Assembly (NCBI GenBank): GCA_002086835.1
Contig: MVIG01000003.1
Span: 248,001 to 312,000, forward strand
Origin: Mycolicibacterium porcinum
GTDB lineage: Bacteria; Actinomycetota; Actinomycetes; Mycobacteriales; Mycobacteriaceae
DNA length: 64,000 nucleotides
Direction of reading: 5' to 3'
Under the pieces are notes generated by a model. It was not told the origin of the DNA, ran no database searches, and was given only the letters and a program-made list of their open reading frames with translations. This document shows, piece by piece, positions 35,209 through 43,907 of the stretch (position 1 is the stretch's first letter; every line of letters begins with the position of its first letter). The position numbers were made by a program, and so were the translations under genes.

Positions 35209-37103
35209 CGGCGCTGCACCTCCGCACCCAGCCGCGGCGGCCCGCCCACCTCGTCGATGGCAGAGCGTTCATCGTGGCCACGTTGCAAGCGGCCCAACTC
35301 CTCGTCGTCCTCCCATTCGCACGTGCGCTCGCAGGCGTCGTCGAGTTCGTCGTCGGCGGCCAGCAGGTATCGGTATTGCGGTACCTGCGCCAGCAATTGA
35401 GCATGCGTCCCGATGTGGGTGATGGTGCCGTTCTGAAGGAGCGCGACCTTGTCTGCCAGCAGTACGGTCGACGCGCGGTGCGCCACGATGATGCCCGTCA
35501 CGCCGCGCAGGACCCGGCCCAGGGCTTCGGTGACCTTGGCCTCGGTATGCACGTCCAGGGCCGAGAGCGTGTCGTCCAGCACCAGGATCTTGGGCGCTGC
35601 CAGGATCGCGCGGGCCAGCGAAAGGCGTTGGCGCTGACCACCGGACAGGCTCATACCCTGCTCCCCGATCCGGGTGTCCAGACCGAACGGCAGGTCGTAG
35701 ACGAACTGCGCGGCCGCGATCTCGATGGCCTGCGTCAACTGCTCGTCGGTGGCATCGGCCCGGCCCAGCCGTAGGTTCTCCGCCACCGACATCGAGAACA
35801 GCGTCGGATCCTCGAAGGCAGTGGCCACCGTCTGGCGCAACACCGGCAGGCTCAGCTCCCGGACATCGCGGCCGTCGATCAGGATCTGGCCCTCGGTGAC
35901 GTCGTACAGCCGCGAGAACAATGCAGCCAGAACGGATTTGCCCGATCCGGTGGCGCCGACGAGCGCCAGCGTCTGCCCGGGTTCGACCACGGCATCGACG
36001 TGACGCAGGGCCCACTCGTCTTCGCCGTCGGGGAATCTGAAGCCCACGTCCCGCAGCTCCAGCCGCCCGCCGCGCGGCGGCTGCGACACCGGGCCGTCGA
36101 CGATGTCGATCGGGGCATCGAAGATCTCGGCGATGCGGTTGGCCGCGGTGAACGACTCCTGCGTCATCGACAACAGAAAACCCAGCGAGGCGATGGGCCA
36201 CACCAGCGACAGCATCATCGTGATGAACGCGACCAGGGTGCCCATCGTGACGTAGCCATGGCCCGCCGCGTACGCGCCGAAGCCCAGCACCACGATCAGC
36301 GTGAGGTTGGGGATGACCTCCAGCAGGGTCCAGAACTTCGCCGACACGGTGACCCTGGCGAACTGGGTGTCGTACAGCTGCGTGGCCTGCTCGTCGAACC
36401 GGTCGAAGACGTAGTCTTCCCGGCCGAACGCCTTGACCACCCGCAACCCGAGCGCAGCTTCCTCGACATGGGTTGCGACGTGGCCGGTCTGATCCTGCGC
36501 CAGCCGCGACAACCGCGTGTACTCCCGCTCGAAATGCAGCACGGTCAGCGTGATCGGGACGATCGACACCAGCACCACCACGCCCAGCGGCCAGTACATG
36601 GCCAGCAGGATCGACGTCACCACGACGATCTGCAGGGCGTTGAGGATCAGGAACACCAAACCGAAGGACAGGAACCGGCGGATCGTGGACAGATCGTTCA
36701 TCACCCGCGACAGCAGCTGCCCGGACTGCCAGCGGCTGTGGAAGCTCATCGGCAGGATCTGCAGCCGCGCATAGAGATCCTTGCGGATGTCGGCCTCGAC
36801 ACCCATGGTGGCGCGGGCCACCATCCAGCGCCGGATGAACCAGAGCACCGCCTCGGAGATACCGACCGCCACCGCGGCCGAACCCAGGACCCACAGCCCG
36901 TGCGGATCCTGGTGGCGCACCGGACCGTCGATCACGGCCTTGGTCATCAGCGGAATCGCCACCGTCGCGGCCAAGCTGACCACCGCCACCACGACCATGA
37001 CGATCCACCGGGTGCGGTACGGCAACAGGTATGGCAACAGCCGCCGCAGATCTGAACTGGTCCGGATCCGCTTCGGTGACGGGGCGATCGCGGGTTGGCT
37101 CAC
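35205..37103 (-). CDS. ABC exporter half-transporter (degenerate-site partner)
   Basis: 632 aa, six spans (about residues 35-320) plus ATPase domain. Walker A GATGSGKSV and signature LSGGQRQRLSLARA are intact. Walker B reads VLDDTLSALD, with Asp where the catalytic Glu should be, the usual change in the degenerate site of heterodimeric exporters. A polar, acidic C-terminal tail of about 50 residues (DELDDACERTCEWEDDEELG) extends beyond the domain. Translated first, then coupled to the partner by a 4-nt overlap. A third ABC exporter gene lies 37 nt upstream on the same strand. Confidence 0.92.
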   Translation of the reverse strand: MSQPAIAPSPKRIRTSSDLRRLLPYLLPYRTRWIVMVVVAVVSLAATVAIPLMTKAVIDGPVRHQDPHGLWVLGSAAVAVGISEAVLWFIRRWMVARATMGVEADIRKDLYARLQILPMSFHSRWQSGQLLSRVMNDLSTIRRFLSFGLVFLILNALQIVVVTSILLAMYWPLGVVVLVSIVPITLTVLHFEREYTRLSRLAQDQTGHVATHVEEAALGLRVVKAFGREDYVFDRFDEQATQLYDTQFARVTVSAKFWTLLEVIPNLTLIVVLGFGAYAAGHGYVTMGTLVAFITMMLSLVWPIASLGFLLSMTQESFTAANRIAEIFDAPIDIVDGPVSQPPRGGRLELRDVGFRFPDGEDEWALRHVDAVVEPGQTLALVGATGSGKSVLAALFSRLYDVTEGQILIDGRDVRELSLPVLRQTVATAFEDPTLFSMSVAENLRLGRADATDEQLTQAIEIAAAQFVYDLPFGLDTRIGEQGMSLSGGQRQRLSLARAILAAPKILVLDDTLSALDVHTEAKVTEALGRVLRGVTGIIVAHRASTVLLADKVALLQNGTITHIGTHAQLLAQVPQYRYLLAADDELDDACERTCEWEDDEELGRLQRGHDERSAIDEVGGPPRLGAEVQRR

Positions 37104-37139
37104 TGGATCAATCTTCCCATCAGGGGCAAACGATTAATC

Positions 37140-39020
37140 TCATGCGGCGGGGGCCTCCTCGGAGAACTGGGTGTCGTACAGCTCGGCGTACCGCCCACCG
37201 CGGGCGAGCAGCTCACGATGGGTACCCCGCTCCACGATCCGCCCGTCCTCGACGACCAGGATGAGATCGGCGGCACGAACCGTGGACAACCGATGTGCGA
37301 TGACGAGCGACGTACGTCCACCCAGCGCCTCGGCGAGGGCCTGCTGCACGGCGGCCTCCGAGGCCGAGTCCAGCGACGCCGTCGCCTCATCGAGCACCAC
37401 CACCCGGGATCGTCCCAACAGCAGGCGCGCGATGGTCAACCGCTGCCGCTGCCCTCCGGATAGACGGTATCCGCGCTCACCGACAACCGTGTCCAAGCCG
37501 TCGGGCATCGCCGCGACCACATCGTCGAGACGGGCCCGGCGTAGTGCCTCCCACAGCGCGGTTTCATCGGCGTCCGGTCCTGCCAGCAGCAGGTTCGAGC
37601 GGATCGACTCGTGGAACAGATGCCCGTCCTGGGTCACCATGCCCACGGTCTCCTTGAGCGACGCGAACGTCACGTCCCGCACGTCGGCCCCGTTGAGCCT
37701 GACCGCACCGGAGTCGACGTCGTAGAGCCGGGCCAGCAGCGACGCGACGGTCGACTTGCCCGCCCCGGACGATCCGACCAGCGCCACCATCTGCCCCGGC
37801 CGGGCCGTGAACGAAACGCCGTGCAGCACCTCGTCACCTCCGCGGTCGTCCAGCGTCGCCACCTCCTCCAACGAGGCCAGCGACACCTTGTCCGCCGAGG
37901 GGTAGGAGAACCGGACATTGTCGAATTCGATCGAGACCGGACCGTCCGGCACGGCCACGGCATCGGGCTCCTCGGCGATCAGCGGTTCCAGGTCGAGCAC
38001 CTCGAAGACCCGCTCGAAGGACACCAGCGCACTGGCGATCTCGACGCGCGCATTGGCCAGTGCGGTCAGCGGCGCGTACAACCGGGTCAGCAGCAGCGCC
38101 AACGACACCACCGCGCCGGCCTGCAACTGCCCGCCGATCGCCAGCACCCCGCCGAGCCCGTAGACCAATGCCAGCGCGAGCGCCGACATCAGCGTCAGTG
38201 AGTTCATGAACGTCGCCTGCAACATGGCCGTGCGTACCCCGATGTCACGCACCCGGTCGGCGCGCACCGCGAACTCGCCGGACTCCCGTTCCGGGCTGCC
38301 GAACAACTTCACCAGGGTGGCGCCGGGAGCCGAGAACCGTTCGGTCATCTGCGTGTTCATCGTGGCGTTGTGAGCGGCCGCCTCGCGGGACAGCCCGGCC
38401 ATCCGGGCGCCGATGCGCCGGGCGGGCAACACGAACAACGGCAGCAGCGCCAGCGACAACAGCGTGATCTGCCACGAGATGCTGAGCATCACGATCAGCG
38501 TCAGCGTCAGGGTCACGACGTTGGCAACGATGCCCGAGAGCGTGTCGGAGAACGCGCGTTGCGCCCCGATCACGTCGTTGCCCAGGCGGCTGACCAGCGC
38601 ACCGGTCCGGGTGCGCGTGAAGAACGCCACCGGCATCCGCTGCACGTGATCGAACACCGCGGTGCGCAGATCCAGGATCAGGCCTTCGCCGATGTTGGAC
38701 GACAACCACCTGGTCAGCAGGGCCACCGCGGCTTCCGCCAGCGCCACCGCGGCGATGACGCAGGCGAGCAGCACCACCGTCGACGCCGGCCCGCCCCGCG
38801 TGATCGCGTCGACCACCCGGCCGGCCAGCACCGGCGTCGTCACCGTCAACAGGGCACTGACCACGCTGATCGCGACGAAACCACCGAGGGCGCGGTGGTG
38901 GCGCGCGGAGAACCGCCAGATCCGCGACAACAGCCGCCGGTCGGCCAGTGCGCGCAGGTCACCGTCACGCGCATGCGCCTGCCGGTACAGCGACTGCCTG
39001 GCCACCGTTTCCATACTCAT
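37140..39020 (-). CDS. ABC exporter, homodimeric type
   Basis: 626 aa from ATG 39020. TACGGT precedes this ATG by exactly 7 nt on the coding strand, so a leaderless start is favoured over the longer frame to 39098. Six spans and an ATPase domain with intact motifs: Walker A GSSGAGKST, signature YRLSGGQRQRLTIARLL, Walker B VVLDEATASLD, switch VIAHRLST. An insertion between strands (LASLEEVATLDDRGGDEVL) lengthens the domain slightly. It may share a transcript with the heterodimer downstream (37-nt gap). Substrate unknown; divergent from prrA. Confidence 0.9.
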   Translation of the reverse strand: MSMETVARQSLYRQAHARDGDLRALADRRLLSRIWRFSARHHRALGGFVAISVVSALLTVTTPVLAGRVVDAITRGGPASTVVLLACVIAAVALAEAAVALLTRWLSSNIGEGLILDLRTAVFDHVQRMPVAFFTRTRTGALVSRLGNDVIGAQRAFSDTLSGIVANVVTLTLTLIVMLSISWQITLLSLALLPLFVLPARRIGARMAGLSREAAAHNATMNTQMTERFSAPGATLVKLFGSPERESGEFAVRADRVRDIGVRTAMLQATFMNSLTLMSALALALVYGLGGVLAIGGQLQAGAVVSLALLLTRLYAPLTALANARVEIASALVSFERVFEVLDLEPLIAEEPDAVAVPDGPVSIEFDNVRFSYPSADKVSLASLEEVATLDDRGGDEVLHGVSFTARPGQMVALVGSSGAGKSTVASLLARLYDVDSGAVRLNGADVRDVTFASLKETVGMVTQDGHLFHESIRSNLLLAGPDADETALWEALRRARLDDVVAAMPDGLDTVVGERGYRLSGGQRQRLTIARLLLGRSRVVVLDEATASLDSASEAAVQQALAEALGGRTSLVIAHRLSTVRAADLILVVEDGRIVERGTHRELLARGGRYAELYDTQFSEEAPAA

Positions 39021-39116
39021 GGGCATCACCGTAAAACCTGAACAATTATTGAGGTCAAAGACTTCCCGGGGACTTCCCTGGGTGCCTGCGCGATACACCG
39101 TCGTTCATCGGGCAAG

Positions 39117-39836
39117 ATGGCGGTCATGGATAGCGCAACCGGTGGCATGGCCTCGCCCCGGGTCCTCGTCGTGGACGACGACCCTGACGTGCTCGCCTCG
39201 CTGGAACGCGGGCTGCGGCTGTCCGGGTTCACCGTCTCGACGGCTGTCGACGGGGCCGAAGCGCTGCGCAGCGCCACCGAGACCCGCCCGGACGCGATCG
39301 TGCTCGACATCAACATGCCCGTCCTCGACGGCGTGAGTGTGGTGACCGCGCTGCGCGCGATGGACAACGACGTACCGGTGTGTGTGCTCTCGGCCCGCAG
39401 CAGCGTCGATGACCGCGTGGCCGGCCTGGAAGCCGGCGCCGACGACTACCTGGTCAAACCGTTCGTGCTGCAGGAGCTGGTGGCCCGGGTCAAGGCCCTG
39501 CTGCGCCGCCGCGGCGCGTCGGCCACCTTCTCCTCCGAGACCATCCAGGTGGGCCCGCTCGAGGTCGACATCCCGGGCCGCCGCGCCCGGGTCAACGGTG
39601 TGGACGTCGACCTGACCAAGCGCGAGTTCGACCTGCTGGCCGTGCTGGCCGAGCACAAGACCGCCGTGCTGTCCCGCGCACAGTTGCTGGAACTGGTCTG
39701 GGGCTACGACTTCGCCGCCGACACCAACGTGGTGGACGTGTTCATCGGATACCTGCGCCGCAAACTCGAAGCCGGCGGCGCGCCGCGGCTCCTGCACACC
39801 GTCCGCGGAGTCGGATTCGTCCTCAGGACGCAATAG
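39117..39836 (+). CDS. prrA: Response regulator PrrA
   Basis: 239 aa OmpR-type regulator nearly identical in wording to M. tuberculosis PrrA. The receiver domain has the acidic pocket D20-D22, phospho-acceptor Asp64 (DINMPVLDG) and Lys in YLVKPF. The winged-helix domain (about 140-235) has [20 protein letters not shown] and [15 protein letters not shown]. Start could also be ATG 39126. PrrAB is reported essential in M. tuberculosis and tied to nitrogen limitation, respiration and macrophage entry. The kinase gene follows after 3 nt. Confidence 0.96.
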   Translation: MAVMDSATGGMASPRVLVVDDDPDVLASLERGLRLSGFTVSTAVDGAEALRSATETRPDAIVLDINMPVLDGVSVVTALRAMDNDVPVCVLSARSSVDDRVAGLEAGADDYLVKPFVLQELVARVKALLRRRGASATFSSETIQVGPLEVDIPGRRARVNGVDVDLTKREFDLLAVLAEHKTAVLSRAQLLELVWGYDFAADTNVVDVFIGYLRRKLEAGGAPRLLHTVRGVGFVLRTQ

Positions 39837-39839
39837 GAC

Positions 39840-41180
39840 ATGAGACCGCTGACCCGGATCTTCCGCCGCACACCGTCGCTGCGGACCCGGGTCGCGTTCG
39901 CCACCGCCATCGGCGCGGCCATCGTCGTCGTCATCGTCGGCACCATCGTCTGGATCGGCATCACCAACGACCGCAAGGAACGACTGGACCGGCGTCTCGA
40001 TGAGGCCGCAGGCTTCGCCATCCCGTTCCTGCCCCGCGGCCTCGGCGAGATCCCTCGCTCCCCGAGCGATCAGGACGCGGTGATCACGGTGCGTCAGGCC
40101 GGGAACGTCTCGTCGAACTCGACCATCGTGCTGCCGGAGCTTCCCGACGGCTACGCCGACACCTACATCGACGGGGTGCGCTGGCGGGTGCGCACCGTCC
40201 AGATCCCCGCCCCCGGTCCCATGTGGGTGGCCGTCGGCGCGACGTACGACGCCACCATCGCCGACACCAACAACCTGCACCGCCGGGTGCTGATCATCTG
40301 CGTGTTCGCCGTCGGCGCGGCCACCGTGCTGGGCTGGGTGCTGGCCGCCTTCGCGGTGCGCCCGCTCAAACGACTGGCCGAGCAGACCCGCGAGATCGAG
40401 GCCGGCGACGAGGCTCCCGATGTCGAAGTCCGCGGCGCCAGCGAGGCCGTCGAGATCGCCGACGCGGTCAACGGCATGCTGCAACGCATCTGGAAGGAGC
40501 AGGACCGCACCAAGGCAGCGCTGACCTCGGCCCGCGACTTCGCCTCGGTGTCGGCCCACGAACTGCGCACCCCGCTCACCGCGATGCGGACCAACCTCGA
40601 GGTCCTGTCCACCCTCGACATGCCCGACGAGCAACGCAAGGAGGTGGTCAGCGATGTCATCCGCACCCAGTCGCGCATCGAGGCCACCCTGGGCGCCCTG
40701 GAGCGCCTCGCGCAGGGTGAACTGACCACCACCGACGACCACGTGACCGTCGACATCACCGAACTGCTCGACCGCGCCGCCCACGACGCGATGCGCGTCT
40801 ACCCCGATCTCGAGGTCTCGCTGGCGCCCTCACCGACGGTGATCATCATCGGGCTACCGACCGGCCTGCGGCTGGCGGTGGACAACGCGATCGCCAACGC
40901 CGTCAAGCACGGCGGCGCCACCCGGGTGCAGTTGTCGGCGGTGAGCTCACGCGAAGGCGTGGAGATCGCCATCGACGACGACGGGGTGGGAGTGCCCGAG
41001 GAAGAACGAGAAATGGTGTTCGACCGCTTCTCCCGCGGGTCGACGGCTTCGCGGTCAGGCTCCGGGCTGGGGCTTGCCCTCGTGGCCCAGCAGGCCGAAT
41101 TGCACGGCGGCACAGCCACTCTGGAGTCCAGCCCGCTCGGTGGGGCGCGCCTGTTGTTACGCCTTCCCGGCCCGCACTGA
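39840..41180 (+). CDS. prrB: Sensor histidine kinase PrrB
   Basis: 446 aa membrane kinase. Span 1 at about residues 19-41 and span 2 at about 150-172 flank an external sensor loop. A HAMP linker follows (RPLKRLAEQTREIEAGDEAP), then the phospho-acceptor His240 in SAHELRTPLTAMR. The ATPase core has DNAIANAVKHGG (N box), DDDGVGVPEE (G1) and GSGLGLALVAQQAELHGG (G2). Partner of PrrA directly upstream. Its loop is not recognisable as a known ligand domain. An imperfect hairpin (41210-41269) follows. Confidence 0.96.
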   Translation: MRPLTRIFRRTPSLRTRVAFATAIGAAIVVVIVGTIVWIGITNDRKERLDRRLDEAAGFAIPFLPRGLGEIPRSPSDQDAVITVRQAGNVSSNSTIVLPELPDGYADTYIDGVRWRVRTVQIPAPGPMWVAVGATYDATIADTNNLHRRVLIICVFAVGAATVLGWVLAAFAVRPLKRLAEQTREIEAGDEAPDVEVRGASEAVEIADAVNGMLQRIWKEQDRTKAALTSARDFASVSAHELRTPLTAMRTNLEVLSTLDMPDEQRKEVVSDVIRTQSRIEATLGALERLAQGELTTTDDHVTVDITELLDRAAHDAMRVYPDLEVSLAPSPTVIIIGLPTGLRLAVDNAIANAVKHGGATRVQLSAVSSREGVEIAIDDDGVGVPEEEREMVFDRFSRGSTASRSGSGLGLALVAQQAELHGGTATLESSPLGGARLLLRLPGPH

Positions 41181-41209
41181 CCGGAGATCGCCCGATCGCG
41201 TGATGGTTC

Positions 41210-41269
41210 GCCGATTTCTACACCAGGGTCGCGCTTCTCGAAATTCACAGCCTTGGTGTAGAACTCGGC
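41210..41269. terminator. Imperfect inverted repeat between convergent prrB and arfC
   Basis: GCCGATTTCTACACCAGGG (41210-41228) is nearly complementary to CCTTGGTGTAGAACTCGGC (41251-41269), 17 of 19 positions, with a 22-nt loop. It lies between converging genes. The TTCTACACCA word is common in mycobacterial intergenic hairpins, from memory. Confidence 0.55.
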
Positions 41270-41285
41270 GTTCGGCAAACCTGCG

Positions 41286-41906
41286 CTACTTCTTCTCGCG
41301 CTGGGATTTGCCGCTGTCCCAGCGGTTGAACCCGGCCTTCTCGGCGGATTCGACATCGGCGAACCAGATCTCGGCGATGGTCACCGAGTAGGACGGGCTC
41401 TCCGGCGAGTGATAGAGCATCGAATCCTCGTTGCCCTTGATCAGGTAACCCGTCGGGGTGCCCGCACCCGAGACGCGGATCGAGCCGGCGCCGTACGGCG
41501 TCTCCTCGACGACCTTCACATCGTCCCCGGCCCCCGCGGCATCGTCGGCAGCTTCATGGGCACCGCCGCCGGAGGCGAATTTGGCCGCCCCGGCCGCACC
41601 GGCGGCAGCCGCCCCCGCCGCCGCGGCGCCGGCGACCTTGGGCAGCTGTGTGGTGGGCTCGTCGCCCGAGCTCACCTTCGGCAGCTTGGTCGTGGCGTCA
41701 TCCGCCACAGTCGTTGCACCACCGGCAGTTCCACCACCTGTCGCCTTGGCCGCCGCGCCGCCGGACGCGGCAGGCACATCGGGACGACGACCCAGGGCGC
41801 CGTACACCGGCACCTCCCGCTTGACCCTGCGCAGGGTCAACGCCAGCGTCAACACCAGCCCGAGCACGAAGGCCAGGGCCATCAACCACCAGTTCACATC
41901 GCTCAT
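41286..41906 (-). CDS. arfC: ArfC (Rv0901-like) membrane protein
   Basis: 206 aa. One N-terminal span (residues 5-26, NWWLMALAFVLGLVLTLALT), a long low-complexity Ala/Gly/Thr linker (about 45-125) and a compact C-terminal domain (GYLIKGNEDSMLYHSPESPS, AEIWFADVESAEKAGFNRWD). Such a C-terminal domain is shared with other mycobacterial surface proteins. Last gene of the arfABC operon, overlapping arfB by 4 nt. In M. tuberculosis the operon supports ammonia release and growth at acid pH. Confidence 0.88.
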   Translation of the reverse strand: MSDVNWWLMALAFVLGLVLTLALTLRRVKREVPVYGALGRRPDVPAASGGAAAKATGGGTAGGATTVADDATTKLPKVSSGDEPTTQLPKVAGAAAAGAAAAGAAGAAKFASGGGAHEAADDAAGAGDDVKVVEETPYGAGSIRVSGAGTPTGYLIKGNEDSMLYHSPESPSYSVTIAEIWFADVESAEKAGFNRWDSGKSQREKK

Positions 41907-42058
41907 CGCCGTGCTCCGATCTCACGCGAACCGGGAAGTTCGGCGAACGCCTCTTCCTCGCTGGTGGGCTTCACGGTCACCACCGAGATCAGCCAGGCCA
42001 CCAGCGACCCCACCACGAACGCGAGCAGATACCACAACCATTGGATTACGAAGTCCAT
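41903..42058 (-). CDS. arfB: ArfB (Rv0900-like) small membrane protein
   Basis: 51 aa, beginning MDFVIQWLWYLLAFVVGSLV and ending LPGSREIGARR. One N-terminal membrane span (residues 4-27), then a short acidic tail. It lies 11 nt after the arfA stop and overlaps the arfC start by 4 nt, exactly the arrangement of Rv0899-Rv0901. It is too short for most gene finders. It probably sits with ArfA and ArfC in the membrane. Confidence 0.9.
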   Translation of the reverse strand: MDFVIQWLWYLLAFVVGSLVAWLISVVTVKPTSEEEAFAELPGSREIGARR

Positions 42059-42069
42059 GTCGAATCTCC

Positions 42070-43134
42070 CTAATTGACCGTGATCTCGACGCGGCGGTTC
42101 TGCGCCTTGCCTTCTGGGGTGTCATTGCTGGCGATCGGGTTCGCCGAACCCGCACCGGACGACGTCACGTGGTCGGCGGCCAGCCCCTGCGAAACCAGAT
42201 AGTCGGCAACGGCTTTGGCGCGGTTACCGCTCAGTGGCACGTTGATCGCATCATTGCCCGAGCTGTCGGTGTAACCGGTGACGGCCACCTGTGCGCCCGC
42301 GCAGGACTTCAGCTTGTCGGCCACCTGTGACAGCAGCTGCTGCGATGCCGGCGCCAGGACGAAGCCGTCGGTGCTGAAGTTGATCGGTGTCCGCAGCAGT
42401 GCGCTCACATCACCCTGCAACGCGGCGCAGGGTCCCGGCGCGCCACCGGGGGCGCCCGGTGCACCAGGAGCTCCCGGCGCCGGAGCAGCTGGGGCACCCG
42501 GGGCAGCCGGAGCGGCCGCCACCTGAATGTTGTTGACGAGCTTGATGTTCGGCCACGCCGCCTTGGCAGCCGCCTCGACCGCGTCGCGAACCTCCGCCGT
42601 CGGTGCGGTACCGGTGAGTGTCACCGTGTCACCGTCGACACTGAAATTGAAATCCGGAATGCCCTCGGCCGCGGCGTCGAACACCTTGCCCAGAGCCGCA
42701 ACATCGGGGGTGCTCACACCGGGACGCAGATTGAGGTTGTCGACCAGATTGACGTCAGCGCCGAATTTTCCGCGCAGCCAGTCCAGCAGCGAGGCCTTGG
42801 CGGCCGCGTCCGGCACATCACCGGTGAGCGTGAAGTCATTGCCATTACGGGCAATCGACAACGGGGCGAACGAGAGGTTCGGCACATTGGCGTTGGGCGC
42901 GTTGACGTCCGGGGCATTCACGTCGGGCGCGGTCAGTGTCGCCGTCGGATTCACATCAGGAAGCGTGACATCGGCGTTCTTGTGCGAGCGGTCCAGACCA
43001 CCCCATCCGATCAGCCCCAGCAACAACGGAACGGCCGCCAGCGCCAACAACCAACCCAAACCCGGTGGTCGTCGATATAACTTCGAGGCTGTTTGCCAGC
43101 CTGTGATTGTCCGAGATTCGTCCGAACCCGACAT
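42070..43134 (-). CDS. arfA: ArfA / OmpATb surface protein
   Basis: 354 aa against 326 in M. tuberculosis OmpATb. N-terminal span at about residues 27-46; then a repeated Asn-Val-Pro/Ala-Pro-Asp-Val segment (about 65-90) and two BON-like repeats (about 92-210). A Pro/Gly/Ala-rich linker (about 213-240) and a C-terminal OmpA-like peptidoglycan-binding domain (about 245-354, ending AQNRRVEITVN) follow. Two cysteines (CAALQ, KSCAGAQ) match the known disulphide. The linker and the Asp-Val-Asn-Ala repeats look expanded. A GGGAG site lies 7 nt before the ATG. Linked to acid-stress ammonia release. Confidence 0.92.
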   Translation of the reverse strand: MSGSDESRTITGWQTASKLYRRPPGLGWLLALAAVPLLLGLIGWGGLDRSHKNADVTLPDVNPTATLTAPDVNAPDVNAPNANVPNLSFAPLSIARNGNDFTLTGDVPDAAAKASLLDWLRGKFGADVNLVDNLNLRPGVSTPDVAALGKVFDAAAEGIPDFNFSVDGDTVTLTGTAPTAEVRDAVEAAAKAAWPNIKLVNNIQVAAAPAAPGAPAAPAPGAPGAPGAPGGAPGPCAALQGDVSALLRTPINFSTDGFVLAPASQQLLSQVADKLKSCAGAQVAVTGYTDSSGNDAINVPLSGNRAKAVADYLVSQGLAADHVTSSGAGSANPIASNDTPEGKAQNRRVEITVN

Positions 43135-43252
43135 TTTTGGGTACTCCCTGAAGTCGACGAACAGTTATCTACAGCAGCGAAACAGGTTGACGGTAGCAGC
43201 AAATGGAAATTGACGGTTAGGTTCAGCGAATACTTTCCGAACCTATGGAACG

Positions 43253-43615
43253 TCAGCGAGCGGCGAGGAGATCGATCACGAAGATCAGCGTCTTGCCCGA
43301 AAGTCGATGCCCCGAACCGGCCGGACCGTAGGCCTGCGCCGGCGGAATGACGAGCTGGCGCCGACCGCCGACCCGCATCCCGGGAATTCCGTCCTGCCAA
43401 CCCTGAATTAGTCCGCGCAACGGAAATTCAATGGACTCTCCGCGATTCCAGGAACTGTCGAACTCCTCACCGGTGTCGTATTCGACGCCTACGTAATGCA
43501 CCTCGACAGTGCCGCCTGGTACCGCCTCGGGGCCGTCGCCGACCACCAGGTCGGTGATGACCAATTCAGCAGGGGCAGGTCCATCGGGAAACTCGATGTC
43601 AGGTTTTGTACTCAC
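43253..43615 (-). CDS. FKBP-type peptidyl-prolyl isomerase
   Basis: 120 aa single FKBP domain: VEVHYVGVEYDTGEEFDSSW, EFPLRGLIQGWQDGIPGMRV and RRQLVIPPAQAYG, with the C-terminal LIFVIDLLAAR. Catalyses cis-trans turnover of proline bonds. GTG start at 43615 follows TACCGT by 7 nt (leaderless), so longer upstream reading is rejected. Cytoplasmic, with no signal peptide. Divergent from a DUF2630 gene 31 nt away. Confidence 0.92.
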   Translation of the reverse strand: MSTKPDIEFPDGPAPAELVITDLVVGDGPEAVPGGTVEVHYVGVEYDTGEEFDSSWNRGESIEFPLRGLIQGWQDGIPGMRVGGRRQLVIPPAQAYGPAGSGHRLSGKTLIFVIDLLAAR

Positions 43616-43646
43616 CTGATCAACGGTAGTCCGGCAGACTGGTTGT

Positions 43647-43895
43647 GTGGCCAAAGATCAAGACATCCTCGCCGAAGTTCACCGGCTTGTTGCCGAAGAG
43701 CAGGAGCTGCGGACCAAACTGCAACATCGCGAAATCGACGAAGCCGACGAGCAGCAACGGCTGAGATCGCTGGAAGTCGCCCTCGACCAGTGCTGGGACC
43801 TGTTGCGGCAGCGCCGTGCGCTGCGTGACACAGGACAGGACCCCGGTCTGGCCCAGAAGCGCCCCGCCGACGAGGTCGAAGGCTACCGGGGCTGA
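43647..43895 (+). CDS. DUF2630 family small protein
   Basis: 82 aa, almost fully helical and charged (ILAEVHRLVAEEQELRTKLQ, DEADEQQRLRSLEVALDQCW), ending in DEVEGYRG. Pattern matches the actinobacterial DUF2630 family of unknown role; likely coiled coil. GTG start. Followed after 12 nt by an FAD oxidoreductase, probably in the same transcript. Confidence 0.85.
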   Translation: MAKDQDILAEVHRLVAEEQELRTKLQHREIDEADEQQRLRSLEVALDQCWDLLRQRRALRDTGQDPGLAQKRPADEVEGYRG

Positions 43896-43907
43896 CCGGA
43901 GCGTGAT

